A stretch of 64,000 nt of DNA from Ciona intestinalis (GCF_000224145.3 NC_020174.2:1328520-1392519); one strand, 5' to 3'. Positions 22,887 to 36,004 are shown, numbered from the stretch's first letter. Notes: generated by a model from the sequence alone, not told the origin. Program-made: numbers and translations.

Positions 22887-24412
22887 CAAAACGAATTGCC
22901 AAGATGATAAAGGATGCAAAGACGTTGTTCGGTTTTTCAACGAAACACCAACGAAAATTATCGAAACATCGAGCGAGCTTAATCGATATTACAAATACCA
23001 CATAATTGGATCATTCTTCTAATGTTCCGATGCGCCTTTTGAGTAATTCACGTTTACACTCGCCTTTATAAAGTTGACATTTAACTGCTGATAGAAAATT
23101 CTGCGTTGCAAATTATTTAACCTCTTTCAATCCTGAATTATATAGTTCACAACATTTTCATATTGAATCTTACACTTAAACAATAAAATCTGATCGTTAC
23201 AACCCACTATAAAGCGACCACACGAGTCTAACCAGCTGATGCACGTTGTACACACGAAGGAAAGAAACGACGCCTTGCAAAGGAGCTTTTAATTATTAGT
23301 GTTGCCATAGGCCTAAAGTTTAGTTTACCAGAATAGCGTTCAGATAATTACACTTTAAACCCAGATTAAAATAAATAAAAATGTACGTTTACTTTAGCAC
23401 ATAAATCAAATTTAAAATAAATAGTTTTTTATTTGTCAGTGTGAATTACATTCATGTGTTAAATGCTTCGTTGCAAATTAAACCTGATGTTGCCAGATTA
23501 AAACCCACGTAAGCAGTTGATAAACATAAAAAAAAGAAACAAAATGTCGTCGTTTTTGAATTTAATCATTTCACGAAAATACCACACGTAATTCGTGGTA
23601 GCATTTTTAAACATTTGAAATTTTAAGGTGACAGCGTTGAAGCGAAGCAAGAGATCTTATCTGTTCGACCTTTCTTTTCCTTTGCCAGAAGTTGCTAAAT
23701 ATAGAACACATGCCTTGCATTTGTTTTGTATTCATCGTGTTGATAATGATCGGTGGTTGAACATGACATGCTGGGAGCTGAGCCTTCTCGGCAATAAGCT
23801 CCCGTATTAGAAGGCGCCGCAACGTTAACTCTTAAGATCTCCGGAAAAGCGACGAGACCATGGTACGGCAACTGGAATTTCAGCTTTTTGCAAAACATTT
23901 CACAATTGCGATAAGTTATGAAAACTTTATGGAAGCTCAGCCTGCGATAACGAATTAAACAGTTGGTAGCCTTGGTGTTTGTCCCCATTACCTTTATGCC
24001 TTTGAACTAACCTGGCCAGTTTTGAACCTAAGCTGTATAACTTTCGTATTCTACACTGCGAGCGTAAATTATATGATAACAGCAAGACTTTTATAGGTAT
24101 GCGTGACAAAATACAAAAAGGGTATATTGCAATAAATTAAACAACATAAGCACGTATACAAAGATTAACGAAAACAACACAATAAAAACGCCGGACAGCG
24201 GGTTCAAAATCTAATATTAAGTTTGTATAAATAAGGGGGAAATTATGTGGTCTATGTTTTAGAGTTAGTATTTTCAAAAAAATGCTCAAAACATCGACAG
24301 GTTAACAATTTTTATAAAAAAGCGATTGAAGTGTACGTTATTTTTAAAAAACTTGTTCGCAGTAGCGCTACCACGAGAAAGAAAAGTCCACAAAAACACC
24401 AATGTAACAACA

Positions 24413-26834
24413 TCACACACGCCTATGATAATTGAGAAGCAATTTTCGGAGAACTTTGTCGCTTAGATGTTTGTATCGTGACCTCCTTCGTAGATTCCGC
24501 ATCATTTTAATGAGTTCCGCATCTGGGTTTCGTTTCACGAAATATTTCCCGTTCACGACATCAGAGTACTCCAATGTTGGAGCGATTTCCTTCATTGGTG
24601 ACATATCCGAGTGGGTTTGTTCATCGTCATTTGTCCTAAACAAATATATAATTTTATTTTATCAAACATTTATGCACAAGGTATATTACAACCGACAAAA
24701 AACAGACCCAACGAACATTGTGTTTTGTTGGATATTTTGCCAAAATGGCATCATCAGCCTCTGCAAAGGAAGCAAGATTTTATAAAATGCATGGGAATCA
24801 GGGCTAGGTTGGTGGAATTTGTTTCAAGTACATAGTTCTTTTAATTAATTGGGCATAAAAATAAGTGTGACTTTACTGTATTTTCGGTTTAGCAACCACG
24901 CGTTTTAACGATTTCTTTCACATTGCGTATTAACGATTATTGTTTAAATTTCTCATATCTTTGTTGTCATATCTACGTCATTTTGTGACGTCATATGGTG
25001 ACGAACGAAGCAAACAAATGGCAAGATGACATTGCATAATATCGACGTCTGCGAAGTTATATGTTATAATTATTTAGTCTTATTTAGAAAAGGTTAAAAG
25101 AAATTCCATCAAGATTTTTGAATTGATAAGATTGTTATAACGATATTACGTGACCATAAGATCGATTGAGGAAATAGTTAGTTTGGTTATTTTGCCGGCG
25201 TACGCTAATTCACATCCAGACGGTGACTCATATGAATGAACGGCGTGACTTGCGTGGCCATTGACAAAATGCCAAAGTAATTAGACATTGGCCAATTAGC
25301 ACCACCTTACGTTAAGGTTATATGTCCGTTGAGAATTTTCAACAGTTTTGTATGAGGTAAATCAAGACTAAAAGTGGTGTTGCCCTGGGTTCCTGACAAC
25401 CACTTTCAATCCACTTTTAAAAGCCTAAATAAATGAACAGCACCTGGCTCTTGTAAAAACCTTTCGCGCCCACCACATAAACCAGCTCCGGTTAACAGCT
25501 GGTTAGAAGTGGCACAACACGATTACTCACCGTCGCATAAGTATTGCGCAACATTATCTTTTTATTTCGCAACATGACTTAAATATGATGTAACATGATG
25601 GCTCACCATTGAGAGATGGTTTCGTATATCCGCCGGCATAGTACAATTGTAGAGGCGGCCTCTTTATCAAAGACTCGACAAATACGTGGGAGTATTGCTT
25701 CCACTTCCTGTAATAATATTGTTGTTAGGTGTGGACTTCCCCGGACCGTTTCAACTTTAAATGTCTTGTTTTTAATTCTCACAACGTCAAAGCAATGACA
25801 TAAAGGCGAAAATCCATTCTCATGACGCCTATTCTATTCTATGTGGGTGAGGGTACGTTAAGAACCTGTGATTTAGGCCAGATTTTGCCGATAACCCTAT
25901 ATGACGTTACCCGGAATAAAAGGAAACGATTTTTTAACAAATATTTAAATATTCAAACATTAATAGCATAAGATTATCAAAAGGGTCACGGTCAATGTGT
26001 CATTTCGATCGAAACATAAACAATTAATTCTAAAATGACTCATTCGTTTTTTATACGCCGCGTAAAACCGCGATAGATACCGTAACAAACGAATCTGCGT
26101 GAGTATCGGTTGCAAGCAACAGCAGCGATCGTATCTTCAATATAGAACTACGTGGTGGCCAGTAGCGCCAAGCACACCGGACGAAAGGCTACATCACCAT
26201 CGTGCAGTGAGTCACCAACGGAATACTTAGCGCATGAAAAACTAGTTTGGCAGCTATTTTGCAAATAATTGCTCGTTATAATGTATGTAATGAAATTTAT
26301 TACGCCGATTAAAGGTTGAACTTTTTCCGGTTGTTACAGTTGATTTTTAAAATACACACAGCAGTATCCGGTAATTACAATGCACGGTTAGACGCCCACA
26401 CCTAAAATAAAGATTACGTTTGTCATTCGCATCGACGTAATTTAATCTAATTTCGTTAGGTACTAAGCATATTTACAAGATTTTCTCTTTTCAAATTTTC
26501 CGCCGCATATCTGCGTGTAAGGGTAAACTCGAGAAAGAAATCAAATCTGTGTAATGTTTAAAGTAACGGCATTAAATATAGTTCCGCATAAATGATTTGA
26601 TCGTGTTTTACTCGAAAACATGCTTAAGCATTTTGGGGTGATGAGATTATGATTATATCTTGCAGAAATGGTTTTAGGGTTATTTGTCTAATTTGTTCAC
26701 GACATAAAACGTGGTCAAATTTAAGGTCTCACCTCAGCTGCAGCGATTCCATTAGTATTTTCGAAATAGGCACACGGTAGTGCACATAGAACCCCGAATA
26801 CAACAACCGCATTCAATGTTTTACTAATTGCCAT
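24413..26834 (-). CDS. Secreted peptide precursor, candidate peptide hormone
   Basis: I do not recognise a named gene. Reading the minus strand, exons 26834-26733, 25707-25607 and 24635-24413 have good GT/AG borders (GAG|GTGAGA, TTATTACAG|GAAG, CAATG|GTGAGC, TTTGTTTAG|GACA) and matching phases. They give a complete 141-residue precursor. Residues 1-22 are a signal peptide (MAISKTLNAVVVFGVLCALP). Exon 2 carries two cysteines 14 apart (ICRVFDKEAASTIVLCRR). Exon 3 starts acidic, has a dibasic site in NGKYFVKR, then a very basic amphipathic C-terminus of about 38 residues (NPDAELIKMMRNLRRR ... LRKLLLNYHRRV). No amidation glycine is seen before the stop. Cleavage after KR would release a 34-38 residue peptide, a usual size for class B GPCR ligands. 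There is loose likeness to the N-terminal region of parathyroid hormone (MMRNL and LRKLLLNYH placed like LMHNL and LRKKLQDVH). Existence of the gene is likely; family is inference. Confidence 0.7.
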
Positions 26835-27062
26835 TAGAAAACCTGATGTTACAGATAGAATCGTATTTCTCTTAAGATTTGGGGAAATTTTGTTTTTCGG
26901 TCCTTTCAGTTTCGGTTTAAAATTTGGGTCTGAAAAGAAAAATTAAAATTAATGCGTTTACCCGCAAAGAACTTTTATATAACAAGCCATTTTAAAAAAG
27001 AGTATGCGGGTAGTACTTGTTTTTATAATGTTGTTCGAACAATCGTAAACATTACGTAATAA

Positions 27063-27258
27063 TATATAGTAGGGTGGGGGAAGATGGAACACTTGTAGCA
27101 CATAATATATAAATATTCTGATCGTCTTTTGCACAATTAACAATGGTATATGGTGGTCGTAAAGGTACGGTTTTATAGTTATTTTGAGGATTTTTGTTAA
27201 CTATCGGATGAGTAAAGAAACTAGAATGAAAAGGCGCCCATTTCCCCGTCCTACTCTA
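27063..27258. repeat. Palindromic MITE-like element
   Basis: Left end TATATAGTAGGGTGGGGGAA, right end TTTCCCCGTCCTACTCTA, with core ATAATATATAAATATTCTGA and ACAATTAACAATGGTATATG. Confidence 0.85.
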
Positions 27259-29537
27259 TTTCAAATCTGTCTTCTTTGTATGTTTTAACCACAAAAGATG
27301 ATGTCTAATTCAATGATTGTTGTGTTTGCCCAAAACGCCAAATTACAGAAATAAACTATATATAAGCAAAACAACGCTAAAGTGTATGCTTTAAACACTC
27401 GATTTCCTAGTAAGTGTTTTTACTTCTTATCCTAAACTTCTGACAGATATAGGGAACATTATCACACATCGCCATCTTGGCAATATGACGTACACAACAA
27501 CTAAAAGATTAAAAACTTTACTAAGAGCTCACACATTTGATGTCTCATACATCGCGTGTGAAGGAAGCCTATTACTAAATTTGAATGTAGACACTCATGG
27601 TAAACCACTGTTTAAACAGACATTTGCTTTGCCGGTGTATATATACCCGTCCCCCCCAACGGCCATCTTTATTTACCAATACGATTTCATCGTTTGGACC
27701 GTTCGGAATGCGATTGGAAATACCGGTAAACCAATATAATCTGCCTGTCATTAAACAATAAAATTTCACTTGATATCAGCACAACGTCCTACGTATCCGG
27801 AATAAACAGCCCCACACGGATAAGCGAGCGAGAAAAATGAGTCTGAAATTTATACAGTTTTGAGTCCGTTATTATTCGATAAATATCACGTATGTACCAT
27901 ACCATGCTGCGCAAACATTCAATATTTTTTTAAGACGTAAAGACTTCATTTGCTTGCGTGAAATCATTTTCTCCCGCCCATGTTTTAATGTGAAAAATAT
28001 TTTACATCAATCATAAACATGACGTTGGCAAAATAGGAACGGTTTCCAAATGCACCATCATCGCGTGACGTTGTAGAACGTGTGGCAATAAACGTTTATC
28101 ATATTATTGAGAGCAAACTCGATTTTTTTATTGTTTACACTCCTTCGAAACTGGAAATGATTTTTAATGGTTGACTAAATGAAGCATCCTAGCGATTAAT
28201 TTCCGTTGACCTTGGAGGTTATTCTAAAAAAACTAAAATAAATAAAATAATTTATTTCTTATATATATTTAACCGCAAACTCCTGAAGAAAGTATGGCGA
28301 CCATCAAATCTTTATGAACTGAAGCCACGTTAAACATTTAACTGCGAACGAAGCTATTTTAAAATATATGACTATATATGTTAAACTAAATTTGTAAAAT
28401 TTCATTAAAAAAAAGGAGAATAATCTTAATTGTTTTTAAATTTTACAGCAAAATGCCTATACGACAAAAGTTTCGTTGTAAAATTGATAATATAAAAACC
28501 ATCATTTACAAATAAATTCAAAGTTCAAGGTTTTAGGGTTTGGTCGAATATAAATTACATACCATTGTGTCTGCCAGCATATGTGACAAAGAGAGATATG
28601 GTTTATAAACATTCAATTTCCGTTTCACACCCCCTTATTCTGTTTGCGTGTTAAATGTCTCATGTAACCCTAGGACTGATCGCTGAGATAAAATCAACTC
28701 AATTTTACTGTTCCTCTCTCGTGTGCGTCTGTGTTGACAATCACAGCATGCTGAAACCATGTAACTGTCACGCGTATTTATCGGAACTAGGGACGTGCAA
28801 ATGTATTCGAAGAATCGGGATTAGAGACCAATTCTCCATTTCGTTTCTTGTCTAAAGCCCACTCCTTATTGCGCCGCTACATCAAAACACCGCAACACCC
28901 ATCATAGGGAAGGGACTGATTGACACTACGTGCAGATATGGACGTCATGGTTATAGGTTTGCCGAAATCCCCATATATAGGTCACAGCATCACAGGCGGA
29001 ATTTCCGCCATGAATTCTCGCACGATTATTTCGTCCGCTTGGTGTCTCTATGTTAAAGGGAACACGTAGCAAACAAAGACATGCTCCTTAAACAACTCTA
29101 AATGGTAGGTGTATTCTTTCCAACAATCGTGTAATATACAACTGCTATTCTTAGAAATGCTAGTTCTATGAATGCTTAAAGCATATACTGTATGTTTTAG
29201 AATGTAGTTATAGTTTACCGGTGTTTAATTCGCTTTTTTACTTGTTTGGAGGGGTGTTATTTATTTATGGCGGGACAAGCACGTTACTGTGCTAGTACAC
29301 ACCTCGTTTCTGTAAGCTTAGAAGTTTTACGTATAATCTAAAGATATTTGTAACTGCAAACGCTGGTTATACGAGGAAATGCAATTTACCGATTTTATGT
29401 TAACTTAGCTCTAACGTATGAAGAATGTGTATAAGGGTTGATTATAAAACTTAAAATTAAATAAGCTGAATGTTCATTGAAAAATTAAACGTTAATAACC
29501 GAAACATACAAACTAAGTATGTATTTCACCCCGACCA

Positions 29538-29716
29538 ATATATATTAGGATGGAGGAGGATGGAACGTTTTTTTATATTATTTTCTCGTCCAATTTAGTA
29601 GTTAACACGGAACAGTCAAAGAATTATAAAACCGTATCCTCACGACTTCCATGGACCGTTGTTAATTGTTTAAAACACGATCCAAATATTTAAATACCCA
29701 CCCTACTATATATAGT
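29538..29716. repeat. Palindromic MITE-like element, reverse orientation
   Basis: Left end TATATTAGGATGGAGGAGGA, right end CCCACCCTACTATATATAG. The interior has TCCATGGACCGTTGTTAATT, the complement of the family core. Confidence 0.75.
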
Positions 29717-30774
29717 AGGTTTTTATATATGTTTTGTGTACAGAAGAAACGTTTTGTTTGGTGAATCTGCATTCAACAAATACAGCCACATCAGTGTAGG
29801 CCGCGCAACAACCGCAAACTTTATATCTGGTGTTTACTTGTATCGGTGTATGGTTAAACATTAACGCGCGTCTCAATATAAACAATCTAGTTTTCATAAT
29901 AACCAGTTTCGGCTTGTGTAAGTGTTAGAAATAGCAATACGCGGAAGCTAATGCTATGTCATTGCGGCTTAGATAATATATTATTAGCACTATAAATAAA
30001 CCAAACACACAACCTTTTCAAAAGCTATAAACGCATTGAAAGTTTTCTTGTTTACCTCGCAAAACAATCCTCTTTTGTTTATAGGTCTGAGACTTTTAGG
30101 TCTAAATGGTGTATATTTTCCTGTGGAAGCTGTTTATTTGAGAACTGTGTATATAACAACAGTATAATCTTACATTGCTTTTAACAACCGGTATATACTT
30201 GATTTATTTATATATTATAGGTATATACAAACAGCAGTAGCAGGAGAACTTTTCCTTCTTAATTGACTTTTTAGGTTGCAATGAATACACATAGCTATAT
30301 GAACCACGTTTCATATTTATTTTATACGCGCATCATGCAAGTACGGTGTACGGTATATGGAATGTGCAAATTACAACATAGATATAAAACGACCACATAT
30401 TCACATCAATATGTCAACTATGCATGTGGGGGAGATTTTGCCACACCCACAGTTAAACCAATCACAGCATAATATACTGTATGGTCGACAAATAAAAGCA
30501 TGTGACTAAAACTACAAAGCAAAGGTAACCTTAGGTCGTTGACCCAACCATTCGGTCACCATTATCTTTGCAGCACCGTTGGTATATAGAAAAGAAGTAA
30601 CAGTTCATGAGAGATAAATGGTAAAAGCACAGTGTGTTTTTATGCGACCAGTAAGTATGGTCGGGGTTAATTACTTCGTTCGAGGGTAATTAGTTAACTT
30701 TGTTGCAGCAGGGGAGCTAAGAAAAAATGCGGCAGTTTGGAGCGTAAAGGGAACAATTTCGTCGCCGAGAAAAT

Positions 30775-31559
30775 TTAAATGCTAGAACAACCGCGTGGGC
30801 ATGAAAGATTCGTTTTGTTCATAGCATTAAAAATAATCAGCCATTCATAAATGCATTTACGTTGCCGATACTGCGCACTTTTAAGAGCGAATAAATATTG
30901 ATCCGGAGGAATTCCAGGAGTCCTCTCTGGCATCTTGATTCTGCACCCACTGTTGCACATCCTTCGGCAATGATTTCGCCGCCGCGCGTTTACTCGACGC
31001 CGGCCGGTACGTTTTGTGGATCTGCTGCAAAAAATTTAATTTTTCATAGTGCAAAAAGAGCTTTAAAAATACGGACAAATTGTAAATATGAAATTTATTT
31101 TTTGAGTGTCAAAGCACAATGCTTATTGTAAAAAAATACCCAAATCTAATTTTTCCTTAGTTATAATAAGTAAATCACTGGATAATTACCGAATAATTGT
31201 CTTTGTGACCTCGCTCAACAAGGGGGTTTCATCCGCCAAAATTTCGGATGTTGAGTTCTTTCCAATGACGTAAGAGGCTGTGGGAATTACCCTAAACGAA
31301 TGGTTGTAAAATCAAAAACTACTCATAGGGCTTAAAATAATACTTCTAGCACTTTGACTTACCGTGATTCTTGTGTTCCGACCGTAACAGGTAACGCCGA
31401 TGAGCTGGTTATAAATATTACCAGAATGAACAACACGACCAGGAGTTTCGTATGTACGTTGACATTATGTTTACACTTCTCCTGCTTGCTGGCTGAATTA
31501 TGCAAACTCCGATATACATCACGGCAGAAAGTTTTTAATGGAGACAGTCTAATGCTCAT
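30775..31559 (-). CDS. Candidate secreted or membrane-anchored peptide precursor
   Basis: Unrecognised. Minus-strand exons 31559-31363, 31291-31190 and 31024-30775 have plausible borders (TCACG|GTAAGT, TCGTTTAG|GGTAA, ATTCG|GTAATT, TTTGCAG|CAGATCC), and phases match to a 182-residue product. Exon 1 ends in a strong hydrophobic segment (LLVVLFILVIFITSSSALPV). The nearest in-frame Met lies about 38 residues before it, so either a signal anchor or a missed 5' exon is possible. Exon 2 is open in only one frame (VIPTASYVIGKNSTSEILAD, ETPLLSEVTKTII). Exon 3 is odd. The phase-matched frame is Arg- and Cys-rich (TGRRRVNARRRNHCRRMCNS) and stops at 30775. The other open frame (TYRPASSKRAAAKSLPKDVQ, QWVQNQDAREDSW) looks more protein-like, stops at 30881 and needs a phase-0 donor such as GAG|GTCACA in exon 2. 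Exons 1 and 2 are fairly convincing; the C-terminus is uncertain. Confidence 0.42.
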
Positions 31560-33583
31560 AACACCCGCATACATTTTTAAACAATTGAAACTATTTACCC
31601 TAAAAAAAAGCAAACACCATTATTTTTAATATTTAAATTATTTCAATATTTTAAAACTCTTTCTGTCAATATAACCTCACATACATTCTTCTACAAATAT
31701 TTGGCTAAACATACTTAATCTTTTTCTTTATGCTCTCAGACCATGTGTGTTGCTGTATAAGCACCAGGTGAGTCGATGCTCTGCCACCTGTAGTACCACG
31801 CACCAGTATTTAAGGCGCGAAAGTTTATTTTTCTTTTGCCACGCGAATAATGATAACAATCTTCACACGCGTCTTTACACGCTCACGCCAGCCCAAAACG
31901 CATTATATTTTAATAGCAACCGCACAGTGCAAGCTAGTACATGCATGACTTGCCTCTGCACCTCAACACGCCGAAACGAGGATGTACGTTGAACGTCCTA
32001 TCGTTTTTTTTCAGACACAAGCAGGTTTCGTAATCTGACCGGTACGGGACGCCGGCGTTATGACTCATCAAGTAGAGATTAGGACGTCATGTATTTACAC
32101 ACTACCAATGTATTTCTAATTAATCTCAACAATCAACACACAAAGCACTGAATCAATAGTTTGACAATGTAGCTATTACTTACATTTAAGTGCTCTTATA
32201 TTTATCTTTCCGAATTCTGACACATTTCAATTTAATTTTACTTCTTATTTTATAAAGAAATTTACGACAAAGGGCATTATATTCAGAAAAGATTTGTAAA
32301 ACAAAAGTATCTTGGTGGTGTTTAAAGAGAGAAATGAACCTAAACAAATTTGGCAAAATAGCGTAAAAGACATATTTCCGCATATACGCCAACGTTTTTA
32401 TCTGAACGTGTGCTGACAATTACTATGCATATATTCCGGCAACGATTTACCTACTATCAAGGTCCACCAGCTCTGCCCTAATATATCAAAACTGCAACAT
32501 GTAATTGGAAGTTATGATGACGACAACCAAAATCACTATTATGCGAATTTGTATAAACAGCAGTGAAATATTATGCGCTTGACGAGCTTTAGACTTTGCA
32601 CCTCTGTCTTCTTTAGCCGGTAAACGGAGATAGTCTTTTTCAGCGAATCTTTCGTGACGTTCTTATCTAACTTATATTCCACCATAACAAACCTACCATG
32701 GATCTACAATCATGTAATTCATAACCTGTTCGTGACCCTTTTAATGATGGATATAGATGGTTACCGGTTGTTACTTTGAACAACTATTACCTCGCCGATT
32801 AAGATCAAGGCGTGACGTTGTGGTTTTATCAAAGTAACATGCGTGACGTGAACTTGCTATACACGCTACCCCGGCCCCCATTTTGCTCTGTATTTTATAG
32901 GATAAACACGATAACGATAGTCGCCATGCCCACATATAATGCAGGCATATACATTATATAACGGACACGAAAGGCTAACAACCGTGATTCACGGGTTCAC
33001 GGTTATATAAGTACTTTATCTGTGTTTCTAGAAAACATAATTGTACTTATATCATGACATGTAATTTGTACCACAGAGCTAAACTACGTGCACGATCATC
33101 CCCACAAAGATAAAATTTGTTTAGGCAACAAGGATAGGTGCGTCTTATATAATTTACCTGCAACAATATTTTGCGGTGTTTTGTATTTACAGTTACAACT
33201 TTTAGTTATATAACACGTTCTCGTAACTTTTTACTTTTCCAGAAAAAATTTACGTAACATAATAAATTAGACGTTCCAAAAAATGGATTGTAGAGTATAA
33301 TTTTCACGATACTAGACAGGTCAGCGTTTTCCTATAAATGTTTACTTTCTCATGGTTTTATACTAAGGATCTAAATTTGTATCGTAAATTTAATTTCACA
33401 CTCGTGTGGATGTAATAATTTTGAAATTTAGTCCGTGAGAACCGTTCCCTGGACACAATAGAACAAAAATAGCTCTAAATAAGATCTAACGTCATATAAC
33501 CCTCTCTTTCAAAAAAGATATATGATTTAAAACTTCGGTGCAAATCCAATGAATAGCAGCTTTGTCCAATAACAGTTAATGTC
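31560..33583. other. Gene-free stretch
   Basis: AT-rich DNA with only short random open frames (31747-31992, 32186-32419). No domain, tRNA or full repeat copy recognised. Confidence 0.4.
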
Positions 33584-33720
33584 TTACGTGTTTCTGGCAG
33601 CTGAATCATAATCAACAGGTGCAGGCGGAGACTTCCTGTTTCCAAAACAGGATCGAATCATCCTTTCCCACAAGCCAGTTACCTCCGGAAGCATATTGAT
33701 CCATAAGGAGCCAGACATCA
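33584..33720 (-). CDS. Possible small ORF or orphan terminal exon
   Basis: On the minus strand an ORF of 44 codons starts MSGSLWINMLPEVTGLWERM and ends PVDYDSAARNT before TAA (33586-33584). Its composition is protein-like. It may be a terminal exon: TTTTGCAAG|TG would join in phase to the PLC-delta exon at 38026, making it an alternative PLC 3' end. A second frame (DVWLLMDQYASGGNWLVGKD) is also open. The 20 bases that form its acceptor region are duplicated at 33811-33830. Function unknown. Confidence 0.28.
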
Positions 33721-33830
33721 CTTGCAAAATAAATGAATCATTTTAAAAGTATTAAAGTCATCTGTGTATTTGTCATTCCCGATTTGCATTTACACAAGAT
33801 TAACCTATTACTTGCAAAATAAATGAATCA
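33721..33830. repeat. Direct repeat pair of 20 bases
   Basis: CTTGCAAAATAAATGAATCA occurs at 33721-33740 and again at 33811-33830, 90 bases apart. On the minus strand it forms a pyrimidine-rich tract ending in AG. Confidence 0.8.
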
Positions 33831-35520
33831 TATAAAAGGTTACGACGTGGGTTATATATTAATCCTCTCTCGTTTGCATTTCACATATTTAATATGACGA
33901 CAGCGTGTTACTGTTTGTAAGATTAAAGACTTTTAATACGACTTTACAGAAAAGTAAACCAAGAAAGGCCGCTCGATAGCAAACAAAATACCTTGGTAAA
34001 TCTAATATTAAGTCTTGTTTCTGTAGGCCGAAGTTGATGAGCAGACGTGTTATGAGATAAGGCAGATTTTAATTCAGTTAATTTCCGCTTGGGTTAATAT
34101 ACACGGGGCGAGGACCACATAGAACGCGGGGTTAGCTTTCCAGATTTAAACGTGACCTTGCCCAATTAAAATCGCCATTAAAATAGAACAATATGGTGTA
34201 TTCAGTAAAATGGGTGTTCTGTTTATGTATGGCGTGATTTATACGGGCGGCAGGAGCGTAAAATTTGATGTGCTACATTGACTAAAAAATTCGTGTCGTG
34301 ACTGGAATGTATGTGGATGGAAATCTTGTGGGTGCGTTGCTGTTAAAGAAATCACGCTGGTAGTTTTTGAACACCCAAGTGGATAATAAGCGGAAATTAA
34401 ATAATAAAATAGTTAAAATGTACCTTCAAGTATCGGAATATCGTATTCTTTTGTTACGCACCTTTCTGCATGGACAAGTTATAAACGTTCGCGCTATCGA
34501 ATTTGCATATATTACAGAATTATTCGCATGTTTAGTTACCAAGAACTCATAGTTGTAGTTTTACGAATTGACTCTAACAGTGGCGAAATAATTTTTCGTT
34601 ATTCTTCGCGATTTACTATAACGCACCCTGACGAAGAATTGAACATTGAAGTTTTATAAGAAGAGGAATCTTAACAAAAATAAAATGATTACCGGTTTCA
34701 TTTCATGTTTAATGATTCAGGTGTCAACTTTTTGAATACCCTATAGTGTAAGGGCCATTTGCACTAGCAGTTTCTGCACGTATTCATATCATGCGGGTTT
34801 TGGGAACTATAAGCAAACAATTGCGTTGTGGGAATCCGGATTTTGTTTGAACAGATTTTAATCCTAGATTAGTTTGGTGGAAACTTTAAAAATTCTCAGA
34901 AACTGCGGAAGTTTAATCCCCTTGTTGTCATCCAGCATTCGACGGACGACCTTTTAAACTCAAAGTTCGTGCCTTTCCCACATGCATTACCAGTTTGTCT
35001 CGCACGTTTCCATGTGTTTATAACGACGGTGGCTTTCGGGTGGTATTATCTGTAAGCAAACTGTTTCCGTAATTTTTCGAAAAAAAACTAGGATCCACAC
35101 GTTTAAAAAGTTTATAAAAGGTTCTAACATACAAAAAATCCACTTATTAAAAACAAATTCAATAACCTATCAAATAAGCTGTATAATATGCGTTAAAGTT
35201 GGCGATGAAATGAAGCATATAACCGACGCAAAGTTCAATACGCATTTATATACATTCCAATTAATTAAAACGAATTTGACATTTTCTCTTGTCAGAGCGA
35301 ACGTGAGCCTTAATATCGAGTAATCCGCGTTTCGTAGAATTCAGGTGTGCATAAACACCACAGAAATACCAAACGTACATGCTTCGAGTTCAAGAAACTA
35401 AAGTTTCGGGGAAATGAAAGATAACTCTTCGTGAAATCCCATGTATTTTTGTTACGGGGGTTGGCACGGCTTACTAGAGATATCTTCCCATAGAGTTATA
35501 TCAATATCTATAAATATCTT

Positions 35521-35699
35521 ATACAGTAGGGTGGGGGAAGATGGGACACCTTTAAACTGTATTTTCTTGTTCCGTTTATCAGTAAACAAAGAACATTCAA
35601 AGAATTATAAAACTATATCCCCACGACTCCTACAGACACGATTAGGATACTTGGATATTATGTACTAAAGGTGTCCCATCTTTCCCCACTCCACTATAC
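35521..35699. repeat. Palindromic MITE-like element
   Basis: Left end ACAGTAGGGTGGGGGAAGAT, right end TCCCATCTTTCCCCACTCCA. Reverse-orientation core (AGAATTATAAAACTATATCC). Confidence 0.85.
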
Positions 35700-35777
35700 A
35701 ACTTTGGATAACCATGGCAATGCTATATGTTTGTCTCCGGCAAGGGGTGGGCAATATAATGATCAGCCAAACATACA

Positions 35778-35968
35778 TTTGGGTGGGGAAAGATGGCACA
35801 CTTTTTTATTCTATGTTCACTTTTCATGTGGTAGTAAACAAATAACATTCGATGAGTTATAAAACCGCGTATCCTTACGACTCCCATAGACCGTTGTTAA
35901 TTGTTTAAAACACAATCAGGACATTTGAATATTGTATTCTAAAGTTGCCCCGTCTCCCACCACTATAT
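35778..35968. repeat. Palindromic MITE-like element
   Basis: Left end TTGGGTGGGGAAAGATGGCA, right end GCCCCGTCTCCCACCACTAT. It lies about 80 bases after the preceding copy, in the same orientation. Confidence 0.8.
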
Positions 35969-36004
35969 GAAACAACTGAAAAGTGAACAAATACACAACG
36001 TCTG

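Larger units (their letters stand above)
20188..24412. other. Receptor 3' UTR and gene-free region
   Basis: The first 240 bases are the receptor 3' UTR, ending near the AATAAA at 20429-20434. After that I see no exon with a partner on either strand. Short open frames (21049-21294 and 23695-23988 on the minus strand, 22480-22716) look random. A truncated palindromic element lies at about 21924-22010. Several TGACGTC words cluster at 22826-22886. Confidence 0.45.
26835..30774. other. Intergenic, repeats only
   Basis: No supported exon on either strand. Open frames such as 27485-27739, 28655-28855 and 29706-29897 lack partners or domains. Two palindromic elements lie at 27063-27258 and 29538-29716. 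The sequence just above 26834 is presumably the promoter and 5' UTR of the peptide precursor; no TATA box is obvious. Confidence 0.4.

Noticed and set aside
25616..25798. Plus-strand 60-codon ORF
   Set aside because: Opposite the second exon of the peptide precursor, which has splice borders and phase on the minus strand.
30881..31024. Similarity of VQQW in the alternative last exon to augurin/ECRG4
   Set aside because: Only a four-to-six residue match around VQQW; not enough to name a family.
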